DNA of 64,000 nt, from assembly GCF_900112985.1 (NCBI RefSeq), contig NZ_FONS01000001.1, positions 307,730 through 371,729 on the forward strand, given 5' to 3'. Source of the DNA: Pedobacter antarcticus. GTDB lineage: Bacteria; Bacteroidota; Bacteroidia; Sphingobacteriales; Sphingobacteriaceae. Shown here in pieces: positions 8,695 to 18,202 of the stretch (position 1 is the stretch's first letter; each line of letters starts with the position of its first letter). The translations under genes were made by a program, and so were the position numbers. The notes beneath the pieces were generated by a model, which was not told where the DNA came from, searched no databases, and worked only from the letters and a program-made list of their open reading frames with translations.

Positions 8695-9330
8695 ATGAAT
8701 GGACCAGATAAAGAAGTGAAATTTCCGTTAAAGGATTATGACAAGTTTTGCTTTCTTAAAAACATTATTAAAAATCCAAATATAATTATCGGTGATTATA
8801 CCTATTACGATGATTTTGATAACGTAGAGAATTTTGAGAAAAACGTAAAATATCAATTTGATTTTATTAATGATAAACTCATAATTGGTAAATTTTGTAT
8901 GATTGCTTCAGATGTAAAGTTTATCATGAATGGAGCTAATCACTTAACAAATGCGTTGTCGGCCTATCCTTTTGCAATTTTCGGAAATGGTTGGGAGAAC
9001 GCAATGGGCGAAAGACAATACCCGACAAAAGGCGATATCGTAATCGGTAACGACGTATGGATCGGTTATAATGCGACAATAATGGCCGGTGTTACTGTAG
9101 GAGATGGAGCGATAATTGCGACTAATTCTACGGTAGTCAAAGACGTAGCGCCCTATACTATTGTAGGTGGAAACCCGGCAACGGCAATTAGAAAGAGATT
9201 CTCTGATGATGTTATACACAAGCTTCTGACACTGCGATGGTGGGATTGGGAGATTGAAAAAATCACAGAGAATCTTCAGTATCTGACTGCAATGGACATT
9301 GAAAAGTTAGAAAAAACGGATAAAGATTAA
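8695..9330 (+). CDS. Vat/CatB-like xenobiotic O-acetyltransferase
   Basis: 211-aa left-handed beta-helix acetyltransferase of the XAT group (hexapeptide repeats), which uses acetyl-CoA. The layout follows streptogramin A acetyltransferases (Vat): N-terminal GDYTYYDD, then KLIIGKFCMIASDVKFIMNG, the loop and catalytic histidine in GANHLTNALSAYPF (His83), the repeats GDIVIGNDVWIGYNATIMAG and VTVGDGAIIATNSTVVK, and YTIVGGNPATAIRKRF before the C-terminal helix (WWDWEIEKI). Length is normal for the family. It stands alone and shares a terminator with the convergent peptidase gene. Such chromosomal homologues may acetylate streptogramin-like or other hydroxylated compounds; actual drug resistance cannot be read from sequence. 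Confidence 0.88.
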   Translation: MNGPDKEVKFPLKDYDKFCFLKNIIKNPNIIIGDYTYYDDFDNVENFEKNVKYQFDFINDKLIIGKFCMIASDVKFIMNGANHLTNALSAYPFAIFGNGWENAMGERQYPTKGDIVIGNDVWIGYNATIMAGVTVGDGAIIATNSTVVKDVAPYTIVGGNPATAIRKRFSDDVIHKLLTLRWWDWEIEKITENLQYLTAMDIEKLEKTDKD

Positions 9331-9354
9331 ATCGAGGTTTGCTCCTGCCATAAA

Positions 9355-9380
9355 AAAAGCCGCCCTCCCGAGCGGCTTTT
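9355..9380. terminator. Bidirectional terminator between convergent genes
   Basis: AAAAGCCGC (9355-9363) pairs with GCGGCTTTT (9372-9380) around an 8-base loop; T-runs exist in both directions. It sits between the acetyltransferase (plus) and peptidase (minus) stops. Confidence 0.88.
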
Positions 9381-9393
9381 ACGATCTATTTTT

Positions 9394-10944
9394 TTATTGC
9401 CCGCCTTTGCGGTTTGGTTTAACTGGAGTCGGCCAAACCCCTGGTTGTCCAGTCCTTGTATTGTTAGGTAAAATGCTTTTTTCAGTCGAAGAGCGTTCTG
9501 GATCTTCACTAGCCGCGTAGGCCATAATTGCAGCTACAATAGCATTACTTTGTACATCATCGAATACGATTTTATCAAATGTATCACGGTTTGTATGCCA
9601 GGTGTAATTACCATAACTCCATCCTAATGAACTCAATGAAAACCCAGGCGCACCTGCTGCTACAAAAGAAGCAAAATCAGAACCACCTGCCCCCGGAGAA
9701 CCAGGGAAACTGGTTTTAATTTCTGCACGGTATTTTTCGGGAATTCTATTTATCCAGCGGGTCAGATAAGTTTCCGATTTTGCAAAACCCTGACCAGATA
9801 TATTTACAATCCTTCCAGTTCCATTATCCTGATTAAATAATGCCTGTAAATTATTTACCACTTCAGGATGATCTTCTACGAAAGCCCTCGATCCATTTAA
9901 TCCCTGTTCTTCAGAACTCCAGTGACCAACTAAAATTGTACGTTTTGGATTTGGATAAACGGACTTTAAAATGCGCATGGCTTCCATCATCACTATGGTA
10001 CCTGTACCATTATCAGTAGCACCAGTTCCACCATCCCAGCTGTCAAAATGTGCAGACAGGATTACATATTCGTTAGGTTTTTCTGAACCTTTAATAGATG
10101 CTATTGTGTTAAACGTAGGTACTGCACCTAACTCTTTCGACTCAGCTTTAATACGCACTTTGGGTTTAGAACCTCCTTCTGTCAACCGGAATAACAATCC
10201 ATAGTCTTCAAGGGCGATATCTACTGTCGGAATTTTAGTCGTATTTGCTCCGAAAATCTTATTTACCCCAAAACCATTTGACCAGTTAGATGCCATAATC
10301 GCTGCTGCACCTGCTTTTTCTAATGCCAATGCTAAACTCTTCGCGTTGAATCCTGTATTTTTGATTCTTTCAGCCCAAGCTTTAGTTTCTTCTGCTTTTT
10401 CAGCTTTAATTTTATCAAAAGATTCTTTGGTGGCAAATTCTGTCCAGTTATACTCTGGTCTGCCGGTTGGCTGGTTCATAGAAATCATTACGATTTTGCC
10501 TTTTGCATTTGGAAGCCACTTTTGGAAGGCTATAGAATCTGTGACTAAAGGAAGAATAATTGTTTCTGCGGTGATATCTTTTCCTTTAGTGCCCGGACTC
10601 CATGCCAATTGCATTCCTTCAAGGGATTTTACACGCGGATAGACCATATCTATATGAGAGACGCCTCTTTCCCATCCTCTCCAGGTTCCCCACTGTTCAT
10701 TTTTAGCTGAAATTCCCCAACCTGCATATTTATCTACAGCCCACTCATGTGCTTGTTTAATTTGAGGAGAACCAACCAACCGCGGCCCTATAACATCCAA
10801 TAGCTCGTGTGCCAGTTTACGAAGTTGAGAATTTTCAGTTGCCTCCTTGACAATTCCAGATACTACAGGATCTGCAGTTTGGGCCTGAACAACCGAAGTG
10901 ATCAGCATCGCGCCGGCCACAAATGGGAGTAGTTTTATTTTCAT
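9394..10944 (-). CDS. Secreted M28-family zinc aminopeptidase/carboxypeptidase
   Basis: 516-aa exported peptidase with signal peptide MKIKLLPFVAGAMLITSVVQA. A PA-like insert occupies roughly residues 120-260. The M28 catalytic core shows the zinc/base motifs in order: ILSAHFDSWDGGTGATDNGTG (His and Asp ligands), GHWSSEEQGLNGSRAF (catalytic Glu and Glu ligand), FNQDNGTGR (Asp) and WSYGNYTWHTNRDTFDKI (last His ligand). The order and length resemble carboxypeptidase Q/PGCP-like M28 enzymes, which cleave di- and oligopeptides in the periplasm or outside the cell. Monocistronic by appearance, with a terminator at its 3' end. Peptide specificity is unknown. Confidence 0.9.
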   Translation of the reverse strand: MKIKLLPFVAGAMLITSVVQAQTADPVVSGIVKEATENSQLRKLAHELLDVIGPRLVGSPQIKQAHEWAVDKYAGWGISAKNEQWGTWRGWERGVSHIDMVYPRVKSLEGMQLAWSPGTKGKDITAETIILPLVTDSIAFQKWLPNAKGKIVMISMNQPTGRPEYNWTEFATKESFDKIKAEKAEETKAWAERIKNTGFNAKSLALALEKAGAAAIMASNWSNGFGVNKIFGANTTKIPTVDIALEDYGLLFRLTEGGSKPKVRIKAESKELGAVPTFNTIASIKGSEKPNEYVILSAHFDSWDGGTGATDNGTGTIVMMEAMRILKSVYPNPKRTILVGHWSSEEQGLNGSRAFVEDHPEVVNNLQALFNQDNGTGRIVNISGQGFAKSETYLTRWINRIPEKYRAEIKTSFPGSPGAGGSDFASFVAAGAPGFSLSSLGWSYGNYTWHTNRDTFDKIVFDDVQSNAIVAAIMAYAASEDPERSSTEKSILPNNTRTGQPGVWPTPVKPNRKGGQ

Positions 10945-11134
10945 ATGTTAGTTAATGAGTTAAAAAACTAAGATAGCAATTCAAATTCCCACCCACATGC
11001 AGTGTATTAAGAATTTTATACTACGAGCACAATATTATAACTACAATAGACACAATCACAAATTAGTAATTGATAAATTATTTATTTAATAAATAATAAA
11101 AATATTATCCACCCTGCAGTGCTGTGTTCTGAAA

Positions 11135-11164
11135 CAAAAAATGCCGCCTGAACAGGCGGCATTT
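11135..11164 (-). terminator. Rho-independent terminator of the OmpA gene
   Basis: On the minus strand AAATGCCGCCTG (11164-11153) pairs with CAGGCGGCATTT (11150-11139), followed by a T-run. It lies 20 bases after the OmpA-family gene stop. Confidence 0.9.
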
Positions 11165-11183
11165 AGTACATTTTATCATTCTG

Positions 11184-12047
11184 TTATTGAGCAGCAGTTT
11201 CAGGTGCTTTTCCAATTAATTCCATAAACTGATCTAGTTTTGGAGTAATGATAATTTGGGTACGTCTGTTCTTAGTTCTTCCAGTTTCCGAATCATTAGC
11301 AGCAACCGGATTGTATTCTCCTCGGCCACCTGCAGTTAACCGCTTCGGATCTACGCCATAATTCATCTGTAAAGACTGAACCACAGAGGATGCCCGTAGT
11401 GCACTTAAATCCCAGTTATTACGAATGTTTTTCTGAGAAATAGGCACGTCATCGGTATTACCCTCTATTAGTACTTCGTAATCCTTATAGTCTTTGATGA
11501 TCTTTGCAATTTTGTTCAAAGTTTCCCCCGCCTGATCTGATATTTCATAGCTACCTGACTTATATAACATATTATCAGACAATGAGATATACACAACCCC
11601 CTTAAGTACCTGTACATCAACGTCACGCATCTCCTCGCGGCTTAATGAGCGCGTAAGATTGTTTGTCAGCACCAGGTTTAAGGAATCACTCTTATTTTTA
11701 GTATTTACCAAATGTTTGATGTAGCTGTTCGAGGCATTTATTTCATCGACTAACTTAGAAATATTAACATTACCCTGATTACTTGAGTTCAGACATTTAT
11801 TTAAGGCATCCTGCAAAGACGATACATTTGCCTGCGCAGAAGCAATTTGTTCTTCTAAACTCTTTACTCTCACAGTAGAACCCGAAAGGTCATTTTTAGC
11901 TTGCTGATACTGCTGGTTCAGACTTCTTGAACGCTCTTGTAACTGGTTAAAATTAGTCTGTAGGTCATTATACTTTTTGTTGCTCACACAACCTGCAAAT
12001 AATACACTGCCGGAAAGCAGCAGTGTGTAAAAAATGGAAATTTTCAT
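11184..12047 (-). CDS. OmpA-family peptidoglycan-binding lipoprotein
   Basis: 287 aa. Lipoprotein signal with lipobox LFAGC (Cys19). Residues about 25-105 are a Gln/Asn/Ser-rich coiled coil (LQTNFNQLQERSRSLNQQ; VKSLEEQIASAQ). The C-terminal OmpA domain carries YEVLIEGNTDDVPI, NWDLSALRASSVVQSL and GRGEYNPVAANDSETGRTKN, which bind the peptidoglycan diaminopimelate side chain. It probably anchors the outer membrane or a coiled-coil scaffold to the cell wall. It appears to be transcribed alone: an 80-base gap separates it from the upstream sdhB gene, and a terminator follows. Confidence 0.92.
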   Translation of the reverse strand: MKISIFYTLLLSGSVLFAGCVSNKKYNDLQTNFNQLQERSRSLNQQYQQAKNDLSGSTVRVKSLEEQIASAQANVSSLQDALNKCLNSSNQGNVNISKLVDEINASNSYIKHLVNTKNKSDSLNLVLTNNLTRSLSREEMRDVDVQVLKGVVYISLSDNMLYKSGSYEISDQAGETLNKIAKIIKDYKDYEVLIEGNTDDVPISQKNIRNNWDLSALRASSVVQSLQMNYGVDPKRLTAGGRGEYNPVAANDSETGRTKNRRTQIIITPKLDQFMELIGKAPETAAQ

Positions 12048-12126
12048 AATTTAAATATTTAATAACTCTATAACCCTTATTCAAACACATTAACAATGCC
12101 AAACCACTTAGGTTTCGACAACATAG

Positions 12127-12870
12127 TTAACGTAAAACAAGAGCCTTATTATACTCCCAGTTCATTTGTGCAATATTTAATACAGATATTCCCTGCGGGC
12201 ACCTTGCTTCACAAGCCTCTGTATTACTACAGTGACCAAAACCTTCCGCATCCATCTGTGCCACCATTTTCAAAACACGTTTCTGCGCTTCCTCCCTTCC
12301 TTGCGGAACTTTAGCCAGGTGTGAAATTTTTGCCGAAGTGAATAAAGCGGCACTGGAATTTTTACAAGTAGCTACACAAGCACCGCAGCCAATACATGCA
12401 GCAGAATCAAATGCAGATTCGGCCTGGTCGTGGGAAATTAAAATTGTGTTAGCTTCAGTCGGCTGGCCCGTACTAGCAGAAATATAGCCTCCTGCCTGTA
12501 TGATCCGGTCAAATGCCGACCTGTCTACTTTCAAATCACGTTTGAGAGGAAAAGCATTGGCTCTGAACGGCTCAATATAAATTGTCGAATTATCTTTAAA
12601 TTCCCGCATATGCAGTTGACACACCGTCAACCCTGCTACCGGACCGTTAACCTCTCCATTGATGGTCATCGCACACATTCCACAAATCCCTTCCCTACAA
12701 TCATGGTCAAATTCGACGGGAACCTCACCTTTCAGGACTAGTTTTTCATTCAAGGTATCTATCATCTCTAAAAAAGACATATGTGTGTCTACCTGATCAA
12801 GATCATAGTCTACCAGCCTGCCTTTACTTGCTGCATCTTTCTGACGCCATATTTTAAGATGTACTTTCAT
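12127..12870 (-). CDS. sdhB: Succinate dehydrogenase/fumarate reductase iron-sulfur subunit
   Basis: 247 aa. [2Fe-2S] ligands Cys58, Cys63, Cys66 and Cys84 (CREGICGMC and VCQLH). The two ferredoxin motifs are CIGCGACVATCK (Cys159-169) and CSNTEACEARCPQG (Cys214-224) for the [4Fe-4S] and [3Fe-4S] clusters. It carries electrons between the flavoprotein and the membrane cytochrome b on the cytoplasmic face of the inner membrane. Last gene of the porin-DASS-sdhCAB operon, 6 bases after sdhA. Sequence alone does not decide between succinate oxidation and fumarate reduction. Confidence 0.96.
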   Translation of the reverse strand: MKVHLKIWRQKDAASKGRLVDYDLDQVDTHMSFLEMIDTLNEKLVLKGEVPVEFDHDCREGICGMCAMTINGEVNGPVAGLTVCQLHMREFKDNSTIYIEPFRANAFPLKRDLKVDRSAFDRIIQAGGYISASTGQPTEANTILISHDQAESAFDSAACIGCGACVATCKNSSAALFTSAKISHLAKVPQGREEAQKRVLKMVAQMDAEGFGHCSNTEACEARCPQGISVLNIAQMNWEYNKALVLR

Positions 12871-12876
12871 AATTAT

Positions 12877-14793
12877 TTAGCTATAGCTTCTCACTGATAA
12901 TTTAATAAATTCGAACTCCAGGTGTTCGGGATGCAGAATAGGCTCTTTATCATCACCGGGCCATTCCCATGCAGATACATAACAAAAATTCTCGTCATCT
13001 CTTAAAGCCTCGCCATCAGGCGTCTGATACTCTTCTCTAAAATGGGCGCCACAGGATTCGTTCCGCTTTAAGGCATCAAAACACATTAAACTGGCAATCT
13101 CCAGATAATCAGCGACACGGCCGGCCTTTTCTAGTTCTGCATTCATATCACCAGCCTCACCGGGTATCAGCAGATCTCTATAAAACGCTGATTTTAAATT
13201 AGCTATTCCATCAATGGCCTCCTGCAGCCCTGCTGCTGTTCTGGAAAGCCCGCATTTATCATATAATAATTTCCCGAGTTCTTTATGAAAAAAATCGGCT
13301 GTCTGAGATCCCTTAATATGGACCAGCCTATCTATTCTATTACGAACGTCTCTTTCTGCTTCTTCAAAAACCGGACTGTCAATTCCGACTTTAGCTGACT
13401 TCAATTCTCCCGAAAGATAATTTGCTAATGTATATGGAAGTATAAAATAGCCATCAACACATGCCTGTAACAGGGAGTTTGCGCCTAGCCTGTTTGCGCC
13501 ATGATCTGCAAAATTAGCCTCACCTATAGCAAATAGTCCGCGTATAGTCGTCATCAATTCATAATCGACCCACAAACCGCCCATAGAAAAATGTGCTGCA
13601 GGAGATATCTTCATTGGTATCTGATAGGCATCATCAGCAGTTATCTTTTTATACATCGAAAATAGATTGCCATATTTTTCGGTAATCTTATCCTTACCCT
13701 GCTCGTTGATGGCTTTGGAGAAATCCAGATATACGGCATTTTTCTGCGGCCCAACACCAAATCCGGCATCTATTCTTTCTTTAGCAGCCCTGGAGGAAAT
13801 ATCCCTAGGCGCGAGATTCCCGAAAGACGGGTACCTTCTTTCCAGGTAGTAATCCCTTTCCTGTTCTGGGATCAGATTAGGCTCGCGTGTTTCGTTCTCT
13901 AACTTCGGCACCCAGATGCGACCGTCATTACGCAGCGATTCTGACATCAGCGTAAGTTTTGACTGATAACTGCCAGACTGAGGCAGACAGGTCGGATGAA
14001 TCTGTGTCCAGCTCGGAGAAGCCATTAACGCACCACGACGGTGTGCGCGCCAGATTGCCGACCCATTGCAGCCCATGGCGAGTGTAGACAGATAGTAAAT
14101 CTTACCAAACCCGCCAGTTGCAATCACTACTGCGTCCGCAGCAAACCGCTCCAAAACACCTGTATCCAGGTTTCTCGCAATTATCCCCTTTGCTTTACCA
14201 TCCGCTAAAACAAGATCCAGCATCTCATACCGGGAATACAAATGAACTTTACCAAGACTTACCTGCCGCATTAAAGACTGATAGGCGCCTAATAACAATT
14301 GCTGACCGGTCTGTCCACGTGCATAAAACGTTCGGCTTACCTGTACACCACCAAATGACCGGTTACTTAAATAGCCTCCGTACTCACGTGCAAATGGAAC
14401 ACCTTGGGCAACTGCCTGGTCTATTAAATTTAAAGAGCACTCGGCAAGACGGTATACATTCGCCTCTCTGGACCTGAAATCGCCACCCTTTAACGTATCA
14501 TAAAACATTCTATAGACCGAATCCCCGTCATTATGGTAATTTTTCGCAGCATTAACTCCACCTTGTGCTGCTACCGAGTGCGCTCTGCGTGCTGAGTCCT
14601 GAAAACAAAAAGATTGCACCTGATAGCCTTGCTCAGCCATAGATGCGGCCGCAGAAGCACCAGCGAGTCCGGTTCCTACAATTATTATACTCAGCTTTTT
14701 TCTGTTAGCCGGGTTAACCAGTTTAGCGTGATCCTTATACCTGCTCCACTTTTTTTCCAATGGACCTTCAGGAATTTTAGCGTCTAAAGTCAT
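12877..14793 (-). CDS. sdhA: Succinate dehydrogenase/fumarate reductase flavoprotein subunit
   Basis: 638 aa, the type-B (Bacteroidetes/Bacillus-like) length. The FAD-binding Rossmann motif is [19 protein letters not shown] near residue 40. [20 protein letters not shown] contains the region of the histidine that covalently holds FAD. The substrate/active-site region includes [14 protein letters not shown] IHPTCLP and [20 protein letters not shown], and [25 protein letters not shown] is the C-terminal FAD loop. It interconverts succinate and fumarate. It overlaps sdhC by 4 bases (ATGA), so the two are translationally coupled. Confidence 0.96.
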   Translation of the reverse strand: MTLDAKIPEGPLEKKWSRYKDHAKLVNPANRKKLSIIIVGTGLAGASAAASMAEQGYQVQSFCFQDSARRAHSVAAQGGVNAAKNYHNDGDSVYRMFYDTLKGGDFRSREANVYRLAECSLNLIDQAVAQGVPFAREYGGYLSNRSFGGVQVSRTFYARGQTGQQLLLGAYQSLMRQVSLGKVHLYSRYEMLDLVLADGKAKGIIARNLDTGVLERFAADAVVIATGGFGKIYYLSTLAMGCNGSAIWRAHRRGALMASPSWTQIHPTCLPQSGSYQSKLTLMSESLRNDGRIWVPKLENETREPNLIPEQERDYYLERRYPSFGNLAPRDISSRAAKERIDAGFGVGPQKNAVYLDFSKAINEQGKDKITEKYGNLFSMYKKITADDAYQIPMKISPAAHFSMGGLWVDYELMTTIRGLFAIGEANFADHGANRLGANSLLQACVDGYFILPYTLANYLSGELKSAKVGIDSPVFEEAERDVRNRIDRLVHIKGSQTADFFHKELGKLLYDKCGLSRTAAGLQEAIDGIANLKSAFYRDLLIPGEAGDMNAELEKAGRVADYLEIASLMCFDALKRNESCGAHFREEYQTPDGEALRDDENFCYVSAWEWPGDDKEPILHPEHLEFEFIKLSVRSYS

Positions 14794-15467
14794 AAGCCGA
14801 AATGAGTAAGATGAACATAAATTGGAATAATAGCAAAACCAAATGTGATGGCATAACTGTAAATAATACCAAAGGAATTTACAAAGGCAGCATATTTAGG
14901 GTGATAAACACCTAAAGTCCTTACTGCACTTTTAAACCCATGCAATAAATGGTATCCTAATGCAAACATCGACAGGACGTATAAAAGTACATACCACCAG
15001 GAAGCAAAAGCATAAATGACCACTGCATAAAGATCTTTGTTTCCGTTACTGTCTACCGGCACCGATTGAAACTTATAGACGTACCAGAAATCTTTAAAAT
15101 GTATTACTAAAAATATTAACAGCAAAGAACCTAGTATGCCCATATTCCTGGAATACCACTTACTCGCACTGCCCCTTTTATCATAAGCATATTTTCCGGC
15201 GGTCTTTTTATTTTTAATCGTAATAACCAGGGCGTCTACCGCGTGGGCTATCAAAGAAAAATAAAGTATATAGGACACAACCTTGATAAATATGTTTCCT
15301 GATAATAATGCCGAATAACTATTAAAGCTTTCACTGGCACGAGTTGCCGGGAGTAACAACTGCAAATTTCCCAACAGATGAATAACCAGAAAAAAACAAA
15401 GAAACAGACCCGTAAGGGCCATTAAGTTTTTCCGCAACAATGTACTCTCCATTAATAATACGCTCAT
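14790..15467 (-). CDS. sdhC: Succinate dehydrogenase cytochrome b subunit (type B)
   Basis: 225 aa with five predicted transmembrane helices. Likely haem-ligand histidines lie in helices reading [35 protein letters not shown] and [16 protein letters not shown]. It anchors SdhAB in the inner membrane and passes electrons to menaquinone. One five-helix subunit rather than separate SdhC and SdhD is the type-B arrangement typical of Bacteroidota. Start at the ATG at 15467; an in-frame ATG at 15452 (MESTLLRKN) is also possible. It lies 17 bases after the DASS transporter. Confidence 0.94.
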   Translation of the reverse strand: MSVLLMESTLLRKNLMALTGLFLCFFLVIHLLGNLQLLLPATRASESFNSYSALLSGNIFIKVVSYILYFSLIAHAVDALVITIKNKKTAGKYAYDKRGSASKWYSRNMGILGSLLLIFLVIHFKDFWYVYKFQSVPVDSNGNKDLYAVVIYAFASWWYVLLYVLSMFALGYHLLHGFKSAVRTLGVYHPKYAAFVNSFGIIYSYAITFGFAIIPIYVHLTHFGL

Positions 15468-15484
15468 ATATCAAGAAATTTAGA

Positions 15485-16960
15485 TTAATAAACACCTATT
15501 ATTTTCCACCAGATTCCACCCAGCCCCATCCAGATTACCAGCAGAGTAACACCAATTATCAACCCCATAATCCACCATTGCTTAATGTCCACATAGGTAC
15601 TTCCAAAGAAGACCGGTGCCGGACCGTGCGCGTAGTGGGTTAAAGTTCCAAATAACGAACCGGTAAAACCCAGCATGAGTGCCAGCAGCATCGGCGGCAC
15701 ACCCATCGCAACCCCCACTGCCAGCAATGCGGCGTACATAGCGGCCACATGCGCTGTCGCACTGGCGAAAAGATAATGACTAAAGAAATAAGTGATGATA
15801 ATAATTGGAAAAGCGACGGTCCAAGATAGTTCCAGCAACAACTGTTGAATTAATTTACCGAACCAGGGGATAAAGCCGAGCTCGTTTAAAGCTCCTGCCA
15901 TCATCACCAATGTAGCAAACCAGACTATAGTGTCCCAGGCACCCTTCTCGGCCTTAATATCTTCCCAGGTAAGAACCTGGGTAAGCAATAAAATAGATAA
16001 ACCTATAAATGCAGTCGTAGTTGCATCAATCTTAAACAAATCACCGGTAACCCAGAGAACAAGCAATATCACAAATGCCATGAGCATTAAGATCTCATTT
16101 CTGGTGATAGAACCCATTTCCTTTAACTTTTCTATAGCCATGGCAGGTGCCTGCGTCGTTTTCTTTAATTCTGGTGGAAATATTTTATAAAGTAAAAAGG
16201 GAATGATCAGGATTGAGGCGATACCCGGGATAATTGCAGCCCAGAACCAGGACATCCAGCTGATGTGAATACCCAGGTCGGCCGCAAATTTCTGACACAT
16301 CGGATTACTTGCAGTACCAGTAAGAAACATAGCTGAGGCTATCAGGTTCATATAATAACTGTTCAGAGTCAGGTAAGCTCCGACCTTCCGGTGCGTCTCC
16401 TGTTTATCGGGAAAGGAACCTAAACTAATAGCCATTGACTTCATAATCGGATAAATGATTCCTCCTCCTCTGGCTGTATTACTCGGTATAGCGGGTGCCA
16501 GAATTAAATCAGCGGCGCCCAGACTATAGGCAAGCCCCAATGAGCTTTTGCCAAACAGCCTGATAAAAACATAGGCAATTCTACTGCCCAAACCTGTTTT
16601 TATAAAACCTCTTGCTATAAAAAAACTAATTCCGATTAGCCAGATCACCTTATCACCGAACCCCTTAAGAGCGAGCGTTATAGACTTGCCGGGATCTCCT
16701 GGAGCCAACACTCCCGTCAGAGCGACAAGCGCTATAGCCATCATACAGAGTGTACCCATGCTTGCCGCTTTAAGGATAATTCCGAAAATGGTTGCAAGGA
16801 AAATGGCAAGCAGGTGCCACGCCTCCGGTTTCACCCCATTTGGCACAGGAATAAACCAGATGATTGCACCAATAGCAACGGTTGCTGCTAATGGGATCAA
16901 TTGAATTTCTTTTGGTGCCTTAGCTGGAGGTTCAGCGATTATAGTTGATTTGGCGTTCAT
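15485..16960 (-). CDS. DASS-family (SLC13/CitT-like) dicarboxylate transporter
   Basis: 491 aa, about 12-14 hydrophobic segments. Family motifs include SNTARGGGIIYPI (the SNT/SNTA motif that binds carboxylate and sodium) and MFLTGTASNPMCQKFA, repeated as a second half-site in SATAHVAAMYAALLAVGV. The subgroup resembles CitT/TtdT and plastid 2-oxoglutarate/malate translocators, which move citrate, tartrate, succinate or malate by exchange or with sodium. Sitting between a porin and sdhCAB, it most likely brings in (or exchanges) C4-dicarboxylates used by that complex. The exact substrate and direction are inference. Confidence 0.9.
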   Translation of the reverse strand: MNAKSTIIAEPPAKAPKEIQLIPLAATVAIGAIIWFIPVPNGVKPEAWHLLAIFLATIFGIILKAASMGTLCMMAIALVALTGVLAPGDPGKSITLALKGFGDKVIWLIGISFFIARGFIKTGLGSRIAYVFIRLFGKSSLGLAYSLGAADLILAPAIPSNTARGGGIIYPIMKSMAISLGSFPDKQETHRKVGAYLTLNSYYMNLIASAMFLTGTASNPMCQKFAADLGIHISWMSWFWAAIIPGIASILIIPFLLYKIFPPELKKTTQAPAMAIEKLKEMGSITRNEILMLMAFVILLVLWVTGDLFKIDATTTAFIGLSILLLTQVLTWEDIKAEKGAWDTIVWFATLVMMAGALNELGFIPWFGKLIQQLLLELSWTVAFPIIIITYFFSHYLFASATAHVAAMYAALLAVGVAMGVPPMLLALMLGFTGSLFGTLTHYAHGPAPVFFGSTYVDIKQWWIMGLIIGVTLLVIWMGLGGIWWKIIGVY

Positions 16961-16978
16961 AACAATTTATTATAATGA

Positions 16979-18100
16979 TTATAACCTGGATTGAACCTGT
17001 AAGATGAAAGTGGAGTTATTGTATTGTGTCGTACCTGCTATATTCTGTTTATAGCGGTCTATATTTACGCCCAGTTGTATTCTTGCGCTATAAGCTTTTA
17101 AAAATTCAGCACTCAGCATGGGAGTCCACGTTTCCCTTTTACTCCCAGGATGCCTGAAATCTTTATCGAAATACTCGTATCTACAGGAGAACTCAAGAGA
17201 GCTGAGACGATGATAGTTTATTGCATAGCGTAGGTTTGGTAAAAAATAAAAACCACGCATTTGATATTTTTTCAGATTTCCCTCACGCTTCGCTTCTTCA
17301 ATGCTATAATACAAAACATGGTTATTTCCTTGTTTGAACTCCGTTTCCATTTCCAACGATAACTTTTTAGCCAAAGGAAGTGTACCCGATAAGTCAATAC
17401 CAGAGGCATAAGCTCCAGATCCTGAGACCACAGCCAACCCGCCATTCAGTCCGACTTTAATTGCATATTTCTTATCCAGTCCTAATTCGACTCTGGAAGA
17501 AAAATGCTTTCCATTGTCATTATCCATTGCTTGATTCCTGTTATTCCCATTGACGACGGACAATTCATATTTCACAGGTAATTTACCTGTGGTTGCACCA
17601 TAAATACTTGCACCGATCTGAAAACTCTGCCAACCATTATTTCCAAATGCAGTATATTGATTTGAATAATCCATAGATTTGATTACATCTACAGGGTACA
17701 TATCTTCCAGTCCGAAAGCCGGCCGGAACTGCCCCATCTTAGCGTTAAGGAACGAATTGAGCTTATAAGTAATATAAGCGTTCTCAAGAACTTTGTTTTT
17801 AGGATCCGATTTAAAATCTGCAAGGTTTAATAATAAGACTACATCTGTCCTGTCGGAAATTTTAGAGGCAAACTGAAGTCTGGCCCTTTTTATATCAAAA
17901 TCATTGTAAGTAGCTTTGCCATCAGTATGGTGTAAACCATTTAAATCGATATTTTTATTTGTATTGAAAAGATATCTGGCCTGAAAGAGACCTTTCATTG
18001 TGATTTTAATCTTCGTGGAGTCTGCTTTGACCAGCTCCTGTCCGTCAACGTATAAACTAAAAAGACTAAAAATTGAAAGCAGTTTCAATACTCTTATCAT
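16979..18100 (-). CDS. OprP/OprO-like outer-membrane porin
   Basis: 373-aa porin-fold protein. The ATG at 18100 (MIRVLKLLSIFSLFSLYVDG, signal peptide) is chosen; the longer frame begins at a TTG and would place the start almost on the promoter. Amphipathic beta strands run throughout (ITMKGLFQARYLFN; DIKRARLQFASKISDRTDVV; MGQFRPAFGLEDMYPVD; PMLSAEFLKAYSARIQLGVN) and the protein ends QVQSRL. It matches the phosphate-selective porin O/P family, whose members in Bacteroidota take diverse anions. First gene of the dicarboxylate/sdh operon, 18 bases before the DASS gene, so an organic-acid channel is likely. Confidence 0.85.
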   Translation of the reverse strand: MIRVLKLLSIFSLFSLYVDGQELVKADSTKIKITMKGLFQARYLFNTNKNIDLNGLHHTDGKATYNDFDIKRARLQFASKISDRTDVVLLLNLADFKSDPKNKVLENAYITYKLNSFLNAKMGQFRPAFGLEDMYPVDVIKSMDYSNQYTAFGNNGWQSFQIGASIYGATTGKLPVKYELSVVNGNNRNQAMDNDNGKHFSSRVELGLDKKYAIKVGLNGGLAVVSGSGAYASGIDLSGTLPLAKKLSLEMETEFKQGNNHVLYYSIEEAKREGNLKKYQMRGFYFLPNLRYAINYHRLSSLEFSCRYEYFDKDFRHPGSKRETWTPMLSAEFLKAYSARIQLGVNIDRYKQNIAGTTQYNNSTFILQVQSRL

Positions 18101-18143
18101 CGTGAAAAATATTTTAGCATAAGACAAGCTTATACTTATGAAG

Positions 18144-18151
18144 CAAATATA
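18144..18151 (-). promoter_or_regulatory. Candidate -7 box of the porin-DASS-sdh operon
   Basis: On the minus strand TATATTTG matches the Bacteroidetes -7 consensus TAnnTTTG exactly; expected start of transcription is near 18137, 37 bases before the porin ATG at 18100. No TTG -33 box is seen at the right spacing, which suggests activator dependence. Confidence 0.45.
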
Positions 18152-18178
18152 ATACGCTAATAAAGATTAATAATATCA

Positions 18179-18202
18179 CAGATCATGAATAAAAATGATC
18201 TG
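18179..18202. promoter_or_regulatory. Inverted repeat, candidate operator upstream of the porin operon
   Basis: CAGATCAT (18179-18186) and ATGATCTG (18195-18202) are perfect 8-bp arms with an 8-base spacer, starting 28 bases upstream of the -7 box. This is where an activator or repressor of the dicarboxylate operon would be expected. The regulator is not identified. Confidence 0.4.

Noticed and set aside
12096..12314. 72-codon plus-strand frame at the end of sdhB
   Set aside because: It runs antisense over the sdhB C-terminal cysteine motifs; a shadow of a well-supported gene.
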